Of a stretch of 64,000 nt of DNA, positions 16,729 through 26,030 are shown in pieces. Below the pieces are notes generated by a model. The model was not told where the DNA came from. It saw only the letters and a list, made by a program, of their open reading frames with translations, and did no database searches. The DNA is from Chengkuizengella marina (GTDB taxonomy: Bacteria > Bacillota > Bacilli > Paenibacillales > KCTC-33759), in contig NZ_SIJB01000015.1 in assembly GCF_009910845.1 (NCBI RefSeq), forward strand, positions 1 through 64,000, written 5' to 3'. Numbering within the stretch: the stretch's first letter is position 1; every line of letters starts with the position of its first letter. The translations under genes were made by a program, and so were the position numbers.

Positions 16729-17943
16729 ATGGATATTTTATGGGGTTTTTTTGGTATTGCTGTTGTTTTTGGCATCGCTTTCATATTTTCAAGTAATCGT
16801 AAGGCGATTAGTAAACGAACAGTTTTTGGAGGTTTAGCAATACAAATTATGTTAGGTTTTATAATTTTGAAGTTTGAACCTGGTAAAGTTTTTTTAGAAA
16901 CATTAACAAATATAGTCAATTCAATTATAAGCTCTGCGGATGATGGTATTAAATTTCTTTTCGGAGGGTTAATTGGTAAAGAGGATATTGGATTCATTTT
17001 TGCATTTCAAGTATTACCAATCATCATCTTTGTTTCTGCTATTGTTTCTATTTTGTACTATGCTGGTATTATGCAAGTCATTATTAAAATTATTGGTGGT
17101 GCACTTTCAAAATTATTAGGTACGAGTAAGACAGAATCTTTATCTGCTGCAGCAAATATCTTTCTTGGACAGACCGAAGCCCCGCTTGTAGTCAAGCCAT
17201 ATTTAGCAAAAATGACTCGTTCTGAATTATTTGCAATCATGACAGGGGGATTAGCTTCAGTATCTGGATCAGTTTTAATCGGTTACACATTACTTGGTGT
17301 ACCATTAGAATATTTACTAGTTGCTAGCTTTTTAGCTGCTCCAGCTGGATTAATCATAGCTAAAATCATGATGCCTGAAACTGAGAAGTCTGCAGTGTCT
17401 GATGACATAGAAATTGTAAAGGACACTGAATCAGCTAACGTAATTGATGCAGCGGCAAGAGGTGCAAGTGTAGGGATGCAATTGGCATTGAATATCGGAG
17501 CGATGTTGTTAGCATTTATTGCATTAATTGCACTGTTTAATGGTTTTTTAGGTTGGATAGGAGGGATATTCAACTTTCAGAATCTAACGCTTGAAGGCAT
17601 TTTAGGATATGTATTCTCTCCAATTGCATTTGCAATCGGTGTTCCGTGGGAAGAAGCAGTACAGGCAGGTGGATATATTGGTCAAAAGCTTGTTTTAAAT
17701 GAGTTTGTTGCATATTCTTTCTTTGGTCCTGAAATAGATACGTTATCACCTAAAACTGGGATTATTATTAGTTTTGCGCTCTGTGGATTTGCTAATATTT
17801 CTTCAATTGGCATTTTACTTGGTGGACTTGGAGGTTTAGCTCCAAATCGTAGAGGGGAAATAGCTAAGCTTGGATTTAAGGCCGTTTTAGCTGGTATGCT
17901 TGCATCCTTATTAAGTGCTTCAATTGCAGGAATGTTATTTTAA
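16729..17943 (+). CDS. nupC: Concentrative pyrimidine nucleoside transporter
   Basis: A 404-residue member of the concentrative nucleoside transporter family (NupC), importing pyrimidine nucleosides with protons. It has about ten hydrophobic helices and the signature [13 protein letters not shown], followed by the [18 protein letters not shown] segment and the second substrate-binding PWEEAV motif. I chose ATG 16729, 8 bases after GAGGTG; a GTG three codons earlier overlaps this site. First gene after the DeoR-type promoter. Confidence 0.94.
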   Translation: MDILWGFFGIAVVFGIAFIFSSNRKAISKRTVFGGLAIQIMLGFIILKFEPGKVFLETLTNIVNSIISSADDGIKFLFGGLIGKEDIGFIFAFQVLPIIIFVSAIVSILYYAGIMQVIIKIIGGALSKLLGTSKTESLSAAANIFLGQTEAPLVVKPYLAKMTRSELFAIMTGGLASVSGSVLIGYTLLGVPLEYLLVASFLAAPAGLIIAKIMMPETEKSAVSDDIEIVKDTESANVIDAAARGASVGMQLALNIGAMLLAFIALIALFNGFLGWIGGIFNFQNLTLEGILGYVFSPIAFAIGVPWEEAVQAGGYIGQKLVLNEFVAYSFFGPEIDTLSPKTGIIISFALCGFANISSIGILLGGLGGLAPNRRGEIAKLGFKAVLAGMLASLLSASIAGMLF

Positions 17944-17978
17944 ATATACTCAAAGAACATAAGGAGGAGAGTTAAAAC

Positions 17979-19283
17979 ATGAGAATGGTGGATCTGATTG
18001 CTAAGAAACGGGATGGACATGAGCTAAGTAAACAGGAAATCAATTTTATTATTGAAGGTTATACTTCTAAGGGAATACCTGATTACCAAATGTCAGCATT
18101 CAGTATGGCGATATTTTTTCAGGGTATGACGAAGAATGAAAGAGTATATTTAACCGATGCCATGGTGAAATCAGGCGATGTCATTGACTTGTCAGAAATA
18201 GACGGAATTAAAGTGGACAAACACAGTACAGGTGGAGTTGGAGATACGACTACCCTTGTGCTTGCCCCTCTTGTTGCTGCAGTTGGGGTACCAGTTGCAA
18301 AGATGTCAGGACGTGGTCTAGGCCATACTGGAGGAACGATAGATAAACTTGAATCCGTACCAGGATTTCATGTTGAATTGAATAACGAAGAGTTTGTTAG
18401 ACTAGTAAATGAGAATAAAATAGCTGTCATTGGTCAAAGTGCAAATTTAACGCCAGCTGACAAAAATTTATATGGATTGCGTGATGTAACTGCGACAGTA
18501 GACTCGATTCCTTTAATAGCAAGTTCCATTATGAGCAAAAAAATTGCTGCGGGTGCAGATGCGATTGTGTTAGATGTTAAAACAGGTGATGGAGCCTTCA
18601 TGAAAAATCTTGATGATGCTTCTGATTTAGCTGAAGCTATGGTTGACATCGGTAATGGTGTAGGTAGGAAAACAATGGCCATTATATCAGATATGAGCCA
18701 ACCGTTAGGTTTTGCAATTGGGAACTCACTTGAGGTGAAGGAAGCCATAGATACATTAGTAGGAAAAGGTCCTGCTGATCTACACGAGCTTTGTCTGACG
18801 TTAGGAAGTTATATGGTAACACTGGCTGGGAAAGCTAATGATATTAACGAAGCACGTAAAATGTTAGAAGATGTGATGGAATCTGGAAAGGCATTAGAAG
18901 TATTTAAAACATTTTTGTCTTCACAAGGTGGGGATGCTTCAGTGATTGATGATCCAACTCAATTGCCTACTGCAAAATATAAAGTAGAAGTACTGGCAAA
19001 AAGAGCAGGATACATTTCAAAAATTACAGCAAGCCAAATCGGTACAGCAGCTATGTTGCTTGGAGCAGGCAGAAAAACAAAAGAATCTACAATTGACTTA
19101 GCAGTAGGACTAGTATTAAAGAAAAAAATTGGAGACCATGTAGATAACAATGAATCTTTAGTGACCATTCATTCTAACTCTAAAGATGTAGACGAAGTGA
19201 TACGTTTAATACAAGATGCCTATTCCATTGTAGATGAACAAGTGGAAACACCTGCTTTAATATATAAAGAAGTTGTCAAGTAA
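17979..19283 (+). CDS. pdp: Pyrimidine-nucleoside phosphorylase
   Basis: A 434-residue phosphorylase converting uridine, deoxyuridine and thymidine plus phosphate to the base and (deoxy)ribose 1-phosphate. The family signature runs through [20 protein letters not shown], and the phosphate-binding [13 protein letters not shown] and catalytic-site SAxLTPADKxLYxLRD stretches are intact. Length is typical. Its ATG follows AAGGAGGAG and it lies 35 bp after nupC. Confidence 0.96.
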   Translation: MRMVDLIAKKRDGHELSKQEINFIIEGYTSKGIPDYQMSAFSMAIFFQGMTKNERVYLTDAMVKSGDVIDLSEIDGIKVDKHSTGGVGDTTTLVLAPLVAAVGVPVAKMSGRGLGHTGGTIDKLESVPGFHVELNNEEFVRLVNENKIAVIGQSANLTPADKNLYGLRDVTATVDSIPLIASSIMSKKIAAGADAIVLDVKTGDGAFMKNLDDASDLAEAMVDIGNGVGRKTMAIISDMSQPLGFAIGNSLEVKEAIDTLVGKGPADLHELCLTLGSYMVTLAGKANDINEARKMLEDVMESGKALEVFKTFLSSQGGDASVIDDPTQLPTAKYKVEVLAKRAGYISKITASQIGTAAMLLGAGRKTKESTIDLAVGLVLKKKIGDHVDNNESLVTIHSNSKDVDEVIRLIQDAYSIVDEQVETPALIYKEVVK

Positions 19284-19324
19284 TTGGCAAAAAAATTTAA
19301 AATAATAGAAAAAGAGGAATGAAA

Positions 19325-19996
19325 ATGAATAAGAAATTAGCAAAGATGATTGATCACACTGCTTTACACCCAACAACAACTAAATCACAAATAGAAAAAT
19401 TATGTCATGAAGCAAAAGAGTACCAATTTGCATCCGTTTGTGTAAATCCAACTTGGGTTAAAACAGTAAGTCAATTATTGAAAGATACAGGTGTTGATGT
19501 TTGTACAGTAATAGGGTTTCCATTAGGAGCTAATACACCAGAAACAAAAGCATTCGAAACAACAAATGCAATTGAAAACGGTGCTACAGAAGTTGATATG
19601 GTTATAAATATAGGGGCATTAAAAGATAAAAATGATGAGTTAGTGGAGAGAGATATTCGTGCTGTAGTAGAAGCAGCTAAAGAAAAAGCATTAACAAAAG
19701 TGATTATTGAAACATGTTTATTAACGGATGAAGAAAAACAACGTGCTTGCCAACTATCTGTAAAAGCTGGTGCTGATTTTGTGAAAACTTCAACAGGATT
19801 TTCAACTGGTGGGGCAACAGTAGAAGATATCTCATTAATGAGAAATACAGTAGGACCAGATATCGGTGTCAAAGCTTCCGGTGGAGTTAGAAGTTTGCAA
19901 GATGCTGAAGCGATGATTAATGCTGGTGCAACTAGAATAGGTGCAAGCTCTGGGGTAGCGATTGTACAAGGGGAAATTTCAAACAGTTCATACTAA
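19325..19996 (+). CDS. deoC: Deoxyribose-phosphate aldolase
   Basis: A 223-residue class I aldolase splitting 2-deoxyribose 5-phosphate to glyceraldehyde 3-phosphate and acetaldehyde. Catalytic residues are at their expected places: D91 in EVDMVIN, Schiff-base K154 in FVKTSTGFS, and K183 in GVKASGGVR. The ATG at 19325 is preferred over the one at 19319, which is only two bases from AGAGG. It removes the inducer of DeoR, closing the regulatory loop. Confidence 0.96.
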   Translation: MNKKLAKMIDHTALHPTTTKSQIEKLCHEAKEYQFASVCVNPTWVKTVSQLLKDTGVDVCTVIGFPLGANTPETKAFETTNAIENGATEVDMVINIGALKDKNDELVERDIRAVVEAAKEKALTKVIIETCLLTDEEKQRACQLSVKAGADFVKTSTGFSTGGATVEDISLMRNTVGPDIGVKASGGVRSLQDAEAMINAGATRIGASSGVAIVQGEISNSSY

Positions 19997-20016
19997 CTTT
20001 GAAAAGGGTGATCATC

Positions 20017-20190
20017 ATGAAAGAAATTATTTTAAGTTTATTAGCAGGTATGATTATTGGCATTGTGTTCAAAGCGATAAAACTTCCGTTGCCCGCTCCA
20101 CCTGTTTTAGCAGGGGTTGTCGGTGTTGGTGGAGTATATTTAGGTGGCGTTGTAGCTACACATATATTTAAGTTTTTTTCAGCGGCGTAG
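20017..20190 (+). CDS. XapX-domain small membrane protein
   Basis: A 57-residue hydrophobic protein with two helices separated by a proline-rich hinge (IKLPLPAPPVLAGVVGVGGVYLGG), the pattern of the XapX/DUF1427 family. The ATG at 20017 follows AAAAGGGTG with 8 bases spacing. It starts 20 bp after deoC, so it is the last gene of the deoxynucleoside operon. XapX was named from the xanthosine locus of E. coli; its function is unknown. Confidence 0.8.
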   Translation: MKEIILSLLAGMIIGIVFKAIKLPLPAPPVLAGVVGVGGVYLGGVVATHIFKFFSAA

Positions 20191-20224
20191 GAACCAAAAT
20201 CCAAGTGACATAAGTATAGTGTTT

Positions 20225-20253
20225 AAATAAGACTGCCAATGGTGGTCTTATTT
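20225..20253 (+). terminator. Terminator of the deo operon
   Basis: Stem AAATAAGAC / GTCTTATTT extended inward by further pairs around CCAATGG, followed by T-rich sequence. Confidence 0.8.
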
Positions 20254-20352
20254 GTTTTCTATAGACTCATAAAGGGTTTTCATTATAAGTTGACTTATCT
20301 TCTACTGGCTATTTTAGTATATACTTGAAAAGGTGGTAGAACAAGGGGAACT

Positions 20353-20712
20353 ATGTCAGGATATAGACCTGCACATTTAGTTAATGAACACTATTTAACA
20401 ACTGGTGAGCATCAATACTATAGCCATGACAACATCTTAGATTTAGGTGAGGAGGTTTTAGGTACAATCACATTTATTTCTGCTGAGCATTATCCTAATT
20501 GTTTATGGGTGGGAAAGATTATTGCTTTTCAAGAAGGTATAAGGGTAGTTGGTTATGCAAAAATTATGAAAATTTATAATAATATATTGAAACGTCAAGA
20601 ATACAAAAAAATAACTTTTTTAGATTTATTTGAACAAACAAAGCTTATATATCTAAAAATATTGTATACATTTTATGTAGTTAAAATGAGATTTCTAGAC
20701 AAGGAGAATTAG
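20353..20712 (+). CDS. Small protein resembling EF-Tu domain III
   Basis: A 119-residue protein. Residues 3-75 (YRPAHLV, then GEEVLGTITFIS, PNCLWVGKIIAFQEG, IRVVGYAKIMKIY) have the strand and turn spacing of the C-terminal beta-barrel of elongation factor Tu, especially the xFxxxEGxRxVGxGxVxxI end. The GTPase domain is absent. The last 40 residues form a basic, hydrophobic helix-rich tail. Its stop and the ATG of the metallo-hydrolase gene are one base apart, so the two are co-transcribed. The function of such stand-alone domains is unknown; the similarity is by eye only. Start supported by AAGGGGA. Confidence 0.6.
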   Translation: MSGYRPAHLVNEHYLTTGEHQYYSHDNILDLGEEVLGTITFISAEHYPNCLWVGKIIAFQEGIRVVGYAKIMKIYNNILKRQEYKKITFLDLFEQTKLIYLKILYTFYVVKMRFLDKEN

Positions 20713-20713
20713 C

Positions 20714-21799
20714 ATGTTATCTTTTTACTTAACCATTTTACTAGTGGTACTGATCATTATCTTTTTTTTAAAATTATATCCACCTTTTGGTAAAAGTCCT
20801 TCAAGAGTAGAAGTTAACAAATATACTGCATCTAAAAACTATAATAACAATAAATTTATAAATCCATCATCTACTTCAATGAAAATTAGCTTAGAGGATT
20901 CCATTACTTTAATAAAAGACTATTTAACAAAAAAAACAAACCGAAAACCAGGAACGTTTTTACCTATTGAAACAAATCAATGGATTAACAATTCAAAAGC
21001 TAAAGTCATTTGGTTTGGTCATTCTGCTGTTTTAATAGAAATTGAAGGAAAAACGTTATTTTTAGATCCTATGTTAGGAAAAGCACCTACTCCATTCCCT
21101 ATGTTTGCAGGAAATCGTTACAGTGAAAAAATACCGATAGAAATTCTGGATCTCCCTTTTATTGATGCTGTTCTTTTATCACATGATCATTATGATCACC
21201 TAGATTATGGGTCAATAAAAAAACTTAAGAATAAGGTAGGAATGTTTTATGTTCCACTTGGAGTAGGGAGTCATTTAGTACGCTGGGGAGTAGCTAAAGA
21301 AAAAATTGATGAAATGGATTGGTGGGAAGAAATACAATTTGATAACCTCACTTTTGCTTGTACACCATCTATTCACTTTTCTGGAAGAAGTGTAAATGAT
21401 CGTAATAAGACATTATGGTGTTCATGGGTTATAAGTGGTGAAACAACGAATTTATTCTTCAGTGGAGATAGCGGTTTTGGGTCTCATTTTGCTCAAATTG
21501 GGGAAAAGTACGGGCCATTTGACTTGACTATGATGGAATGTGGACAATATGATAAGCGATGGTCCGCAATTCACATGACTCCGGAAGAAACAGTTCAGGC
21601 TCAAATAGATGTAAAAGGGAAAATACTGATTCCGATTCATTGGGCAGCTTTTACATTGTCTTTACATGAATGGACGGATCCGATTGTACGTGTGACAAAA
21701 GAAGCGGCAAAGAGGAAGGTGGAAATTTCAACCCCAAAAATAGGAGAAGCAGTATACATTCAAACTGATGAATATCCAAACTCTAACTGGTGGTCTTAA
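20714..21799 (+). CDS. MBL-fold metallo-hydrolase (NAPE-PLD/UlaG-like)
   Basis: A 361-residue metallo-beta-lactamase-fold hydrolase. Residues 1-20 form one membrane anchor. The metal-binding motif SHDHYDHLD is near residue 157, GHSAVLIEIEGKTLFLDPM precedes it, the SGDSGFGSHF segment near 250 supplies the bridging aspartate, and PIHWAAF near 310 holds the final histidine. This layout is that of NAPE-hydrolysing phospholipase D-like and UlaG-like lactonases; the substrate is unknown, possibly a membrane lipid given the anchor. Confidence 0.85.
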   Translation: MLSFYLTILLVVLIIIFFLKLYPPFGKSPSRVEVNKYTASKNYNNNKFINPSSTSMKISLEDSITLIKDYLTKKTNRKPGTFLPIETNQWINNSKAKVIWFGHSAVLIEIEGKTLFLDPMLGKAPTPFPMFAGNRYSEKIPIEILDLPFIDAVLLSHDHYDHLDYGSIKKLKNKVGMFYVPLGVGSHLVRWGVAKEKIDEMDWWEEIQFDNLTFACTPSIHFSGRSVNDRNKTLWCSWVISGETTNLFFSGDSGFGSHFAQIGEKYGPFDLTMMECGQYDKRWSAIHMTPEETVQAQIDVKGKILIPIHWAAFTLSLHEWTDPIVRVTKEAAKRKVEISTPKIGEAVYIQTDEYPNSNWWS

Positions 21800-21904
21800 T
21801 CAAGACTTTAAATGATGGCCTGAACGAAAATAAATAGAGTTTTGGTTATGAACAACACTGCTTCACATAATTTAATTTATGAATGATTTAGAATAGGTTC
21901 CTTT

Positions 21905-22267
21905 CTATATCATACTTTTTCTAATATTCTCAGGAACCATAACTACATCCGTAGTAATAGGCGTTGTATGATGCTCTTGATCAATACACTCTTCCCAAAA
22001 TTCCATATGTTTTTTAATGATTTTATTTTTTTTACTGATCTCATCCTCGGTAAGGTTTACATCTATGTTACCTTCACCTTGAACTGCATACCAATATAGA
22101 TACTCTCCTTCTTCGCTTTTTTCACGAAACATAGTTTCAATATGTAAATTTTCATTTTTTAAAATTAGAAGTACATCATCCATATTATGATTTAGTAACT
22201 CCATCCACTCATCTACACGTTTCGTTTTTCCATCTTTTATTCTATATTTATTTAATCTTATTTTCAT
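21905..22267 (-). CDS. DUF6176-like small protein
   Basis: A 120-residue soluble protein (KYRIKDGKTKRVDEWMELLN, LHIETMFREKSEEGEYLYWYAVQGEG, KKHMEFWEECID). The pattern recalls the DUF6176 family, an uncharacterised group with a ferredoxin-like, monooxygenase-type fold; this assignment is from memory and tentative. The start at 22267 is chosen because GGGAGG lies 10 bases upstream; an in-frame Met 12 codons earlier would put the ribosome binding site inside the gene. Confidence 0.7.
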   Translation of the reverse strand: MKIRLNKYRIKDGKTKRVDEWMELLNHNMDDVLLILKNENLHIETMFREKSEEGEYLYWYAVQGEGNIDVNLTEDEISKKNKIIKKHMEFWEECIDQEHHTTPITTDVVMVPENIRKSMI

Positions 22268-22400
22268 ATGAAAAAACCTCCCTAAATAATAAATATTTCT
22301 CATTTATTAATATATCACTTAAACTATAAACCTTTAAAATCATTTCATAGAATCCGATAATAATAAATAGCGGCATTTATATTTTAAAGGAGTTTAAAAG

Positions 22401-22922
22401 ATGAATAATTTAAATAAAATGATTTCAATTGTTATTGTTTTTTTAGTTGCTGTTCTATTAACTTATATAATAACTAATACAATGACAAGCACAGAACTGA
22501 ATAGTCAAGTTGATGGTCCTCAAATTGAACTTGTAGATATAAATGAATCTCCTTTTACTGTTCATTTTAATGAGAAACCAACCGTCTTATTATTTTTCAC
22601 TTCATGGTGTCCGTATTGTAATGAAGACGCTCCAAAAATTGTAGAACTTTATGAAAAGTATAAAGATGAAGTAAATGTTTACGGTATAAATCTAATCTAT
22701 CAGGATGATTTAGTAGAAGTGAAGAAATATATAGACGAGCATCAAATTCAGTACCCAATTCTTCTTGATAAAACAGGTGAGCATTATAAGAATTATGGTG
22801 ATTTTGGCTTTCCTTCGCTATACTTTATTGATCAAAATGGAAACACCATTGATTCTATTATAGGTGCAACTGATTTTGAATATATAGAGCAATCTTTCAA
22901 ATACTTAATCGATAATTCGTGA
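22401..22922 (+). CDS. TlpA/ResA-like membrane-anchored thiol-disulfide oxidoreductase
   Basis: A 173-residue protein with an N-terminal membrane anchor (residues about 7-25) and an extracytoplasmic thioredoxin fold. The redox motif is C70-P-Y-C73 in FFTSWCPYCNEDAP, and the cis-proline loop is GFPSLYFIDQNG. ResA-like proteins reduce apocytochrome c or other exported cysteines, but no cytochrome biogenesis genes are next to it, so the partner is unknown. Good RBS AAAGGAG. Confidence 0.88.
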   Translation: MNNLNKMISIVIVFLVAVLLTYIITNTMTSTELNSQVDGPQIELVDINESPFTVHFNEKPTVLLFFTSWCPYCNEDAPKIVELYEKYKDEVNVYGINLIYQDDLVEVKKYIDEHQIQYPILLDKTGEHYKNYGDFGFPSLYFIDQNGNTIDSIIGATDFEYIEQSFKYLIDNS

Positions 22923-23007
22923 ACTGCTTCAATATACCTCATTTAAAATGCATTAGAATACCTCTTAGGAGAAGCTGAGTCTGAAATGAAGGTGTGAAAG
23001 ATTGCCG

Positions 23008-23559
23008 TTAGTTCCTCATCTTCTCCTTACATTTTTCAATTGCTTTTTCACTAGACTCTATTAATAAATTTTCTTTTTTATCTTTTCTAATACGAAGTGC
23101 CTCTAAAAAATATATTAATGCTTCATCTAGTCGTTTTTGATCAAACAAACATTTCCCATAATGCTGGTATACAAAATCTTTATAGTTTATATATTTTGGT
23201 TCATTTTCAACCATTTTTACTAATTCACAAAACATTTGGTTCGCTTTTGCATAGTTTTGTTTCCAGTGATACACGTGTGAAATTCTTAGTTGATTAATAA
23301 ATAATCCAAGGTGATTGTTTTCTTGTTTACAACATTTAATCGCTTTGAGTAAATAATGTTCGGCTTCTTTTAGATTATTAACAATTCTTAAAAAAGCACC
23401 TATATTTCCCAATAGTTTAGCTTGGTCTATTATATTTTCTTCAAGATCTAATTTATCTTTTAAATATTGTATGCCTTTTAACATTTGTTCTCTATTTTCT
23501 GGATATTCTCTTAAACTATCAGCGTGTATAGTGTAATTCATATTATAAGGGATGTTCAT
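23008..23559 (-). CDS. Tetratricopeptide repeat protein
   Basis: A 183-residue helical protein made of TPR-like units: LGNIGAFLRIVNNLKEAEHYLLKAIKC, LFINQLRISHVYHWKQNYAKANQMF and YQHYGKCLFDQKRLDEALIYFLEAL. Such proteins mediate protein-protein contacts; the partner is unknown. The start at 23559 has GGAGAT five bases upstream; the longer frame starting at 23622 has no such site. Confidence 0.78.
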   Translation of the reverse strand: MNIPYNMNYTIHADSLREYPENREQMLKGIQYLKDKLDLEENIIDQAKLLGNIGAFLRIVNNLKEAEHYLLKAIKCCKQENNHLGLFINQLRISHVYHWKQNYAKANQMFCELVKMVENEPKYINYKDFVYQHYGKCLFDQKRLDEALIYFLEALRIRKDKKENLLIESSEKAIEKCKEKMRN

Positions 23560-23922
23560 AATGTATCTCCATTCTGCATGAATTATTATTAATAATGAGT
23601 GCTTTTTATTATGTTGAACCATTTTTATTTACATAAATTATTGGTTATAGAGCTGCTTGCTGGGGACGTAAATTGTACTTTCATAAAGGAAATAATATAA
23701 ATTTTTTTTACGCCCAAAGGATTTCTTCTATCTACATAGAATATATGATAATAGTGCCATGTTTTCAACTATTACAAATATTTCCAATAAAAAAATATAG
23801 CGCTTACATGCATAAATATGTATACTGAATTCTATAAGTCTTATTAAAAAATAATTTATAAATTATCTGAAATTCGTGATATAAGAGAAAAAATAACTCT
23901 ATAGTGGGAAGGTGAGATAAAA
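23560..23922. other. Divergent intergenic region before the peptide transporter
   Basis: About 360 bp between the TPR gene and the first transporter gene. AT-rich; it should carry both promoters, but no hexamer pair stands out with confidence. No repeat, RNA gene or small ORF with a convincing ribosome binding site seen. Confidence 0.4.
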
Positions 23923-24903
23923 ATGTCAGCTTTATTAGAAGTTAAGAATTTAAAAACACATTTTTTTAGAAAAAAACAAACAATTCCTGCTGTGGATGGT
24001 GTTGATCTAACCATCAAAAAAGGAGAGACAGTTGCGTTAGTTGGTGAATCTGGTTCCGGTAAAAGTATAACATCTCTTTCTATTATGAGGCTTATCCCAA
24101 GTCCAGGTGGTGAAATAGTTGACGGCCAAGTACTTTATAATGGAACTGATTTAATAGAGTTACCAGAAAAGGAATTGTTGAAAATTCGTGGTAATGAAAT
24201 TTCAATGATATTTCAAGAACCGATGACTTCATTAAATCCCGTTCTAACCATTGGGCAACAAATAATAGAGGTTTTAATCTATCATCAAAAGATGTCAAAG
24301 TCTAAAGCAAAACAAAAGGCAATAGAATTGTTAGAGATGGTTGGTTTTTCCAGAGCTGCAGAATTGATTAATGATTATCCCCATAGATTATCAGGTGGAA
24401 TGAGACAAAGAGTAATGATTGCTATGGCAATGAGTTGCAGCCCTAAGCTGTTAATAGCTGACGAGCCTACAACTGCTCTTGATGTTACTATCCAAGCTCA
24501 AATATTAGATATTATGAAACAGTTAAGTAATAAATTTGGTACATCTGTTTTACTGATTACACATGACTTAGGTGTTGTTTCTGAGATAGCAGATAGAATC
24601 GTTGTGATGTACTGTGGTCAAGTTGTTGAAGAAGCAACAGTAGGAGATTTGTTTGAAAATCCGCTTCATCCTTATTCAGAAGGACTTATTGAATCCGTTC
24701 CATCTATTGAAGGGGAGATTTCTAGATTACAATCGATTGAAGGAAACGTCCCCCCCCCTGAGAACTTACCTGAGGGTTGTCGCTTTGCTCCTAGGTGTCC
24801 AAAGGCATTTGATCGTTGCTTTCAAGAAATGCCTACACTATCAAAAAAACTCTCTCGCTCTGTACGCTGTTTTTTATATGAACAAGAGGAGGTAGGAAAA
24901 TGA
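23923..24903 (+). CDS. Oligopeptide/dipeptide ABC transporter ATP-binding protein (OppD/DppD type)
   Basis: A 326-residue ATPase with Walker A GESGSGKS (residues about 42-49), signature LSGGMRQRV and Walker [15 protein letters not shown], plus the C-terminal extension of this subfamily with cysteines ([14 protein letters not shown]) that can bind an iron-sulfur cluster. Positions 24750-24758 are nine C in a row, coding for part of NVPPPENL; such a tract is rare in this AT-rich DNA. Its stop overlaps the next start as ATGA. Confidence 0.93.
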   Translation: MSALLEVKNLKTHFFRKKQTIPAVDGVDLTIKKGETVALVGESGSGKSITSLSIMRLIPSPGGEIVDGQVLYNGTDLIELPEKELLKIRGNEISMIFQEPMTSLNPVLTIGQQIIEVLIYHQKMSKSKAKQKAIELLEMVGFSRAAELINDYPHRLSGGMRQRVMIAMAMSCSPKLLIADEPTTALDVTIQAQILDIMKQLSNKFGTSVLLITHDLGVVSEIADRIVVMYCGQVVEEATVGDLFENPLHPYSEGLIESVPSIEGEISRLQSIEGNVPPPENLPEGCRFAPRCPKAFDRCFQEMPTLSKKLSRSVRCFLYEQEEVGK

Positions 24904-25919
24904 GTGTACAAGCAGAAAAAAGTCCAATAATTCAGAAAACTGACACAAATAATATACTTGAAGTACATGAACTAAAAAAGCATTTTCCAATTAAAAGCGG
25001 TTTATTACAAAAAACGTCAGGTTATATAAAAGCAGTAGATGGCATAAGTTTTTCTATTAAAAAGGGTGAGACGATCGGTTTAGTTGGTGAGTCTGGTTGT
25101 GGAAAATCCACAATTGGAAGAACAATTATCAGGTTGTATGAACCTACTGATGGTCAGATCCTTTTTAAGGGGCAAGATATTTCTCATCTACGGGAAGCTG
25201 AACTTAGACAAAGTGTTAGAAAAAATATACAAATGATTTTTCAAGATCCATTTGCTTCGTTAAACCCTAGAAAAACACTTCGTTCCATCTTAAAAGAACC
25301 TTTAAACGTTCATAAAAAGTATAGTGGCAAAGAACGTGATGAACATGTTGGATTGCTTTTAGAAAAAGTGGGTTTAAATGCTTCTTTTATTAATCGATAC
25401 CCACATGAGTTTTCAGGTGGACAACGGCAACGAATTGGCATTGCTCGCGCTTTAGCGCTTCATCCAGAGTTAATTATTGCCGACGAAGCTGTATCTGCCC
25501 TCGATGTTTCTGTTCAAGCTCAAATTATTAATTTGATGGAAGACCTGCAAGAAGAGTTCGGATTAACCTATATATTTATTTCACACGATTTAAGTGTTGT
25601 TAGGCATATTAGTGACAGGGTTGGTGTAATGTATTTAGGTAATTTAATGGAACTAGCTCCTAAACAAGATTTATATACAGAACCACTTCATCCATATACA
25701 CAAGCGTTACTTTCTGCAGTACCGGTTCCAAGAAAAAAAGGAACTACGCAACGGGAACGTATCGTTTTAGAAGGTGATTTGCCAAGTCCAGCAAATCCAC
25801 CTAGTGGATGTGTATTTCATACAAGGTGCTCGGCAGCAACAAGTGAGTGTAAGCAAATCATTCCAAAATTTAAAGAAATTAAAAAAGAACATTATGTTGC
25901 TTGCCATTTATATAATTGA
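24900..25919 (+). CDS. Oligopeptide/dipeptide ABC transporter ATP-binding protein (OppF/DppF type)
   Basis: A 339-residue ATPase partner of the preceding gene. Walker A GESGCGKS, signature FSGGQRQRI and Walker [15 protein letters not shown] are intact, and the C-terminal cysteine-containing oligopeptide-transporter extension ([15 protein letters not shown]) is present. Translation is probably coupled to the upstream gene through the 4-bp overlap. Confidence 0.93.
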   Translation: MSVQAEKSPIIQKTDTNNILEVHELKKHFPIKSGLLQKTSGYIKAVDGISFSIKKGETIGLVGESGCGKSTIGRTIIRLYEPTDGQILFKGQDISHLREAELRQSVRKNIQMIFQDPFASLNPRKTLRSILKEPLNVHKKYSGKERDEHVGLLLEKVGLNASFINRYPHEFSGGQRQRIGIARALALHPELIIADEAVSALDVSVQAQIINLMEDLQEEFGLTYIFISHDLSVVRHISDRVGVMYLGNLMELAPKQDLYTEPLHPYTQALLSAVPVPRKKGTTQRERIVLEGDLPSPANPPSGCVFHTRCSAATSECKQIIPKFKEIKKEHYVACHLYN

Positions 25920-26030
25920 GTGCCTATAAAAAATTCTTGTATATGAATATAAGGGGGGGATAGAAAGGAAAAAAATGATGTTTTTTAATGGTTTTGATTC
26001 AACTACATTTATTTAAGGGGGAGTAAGATC

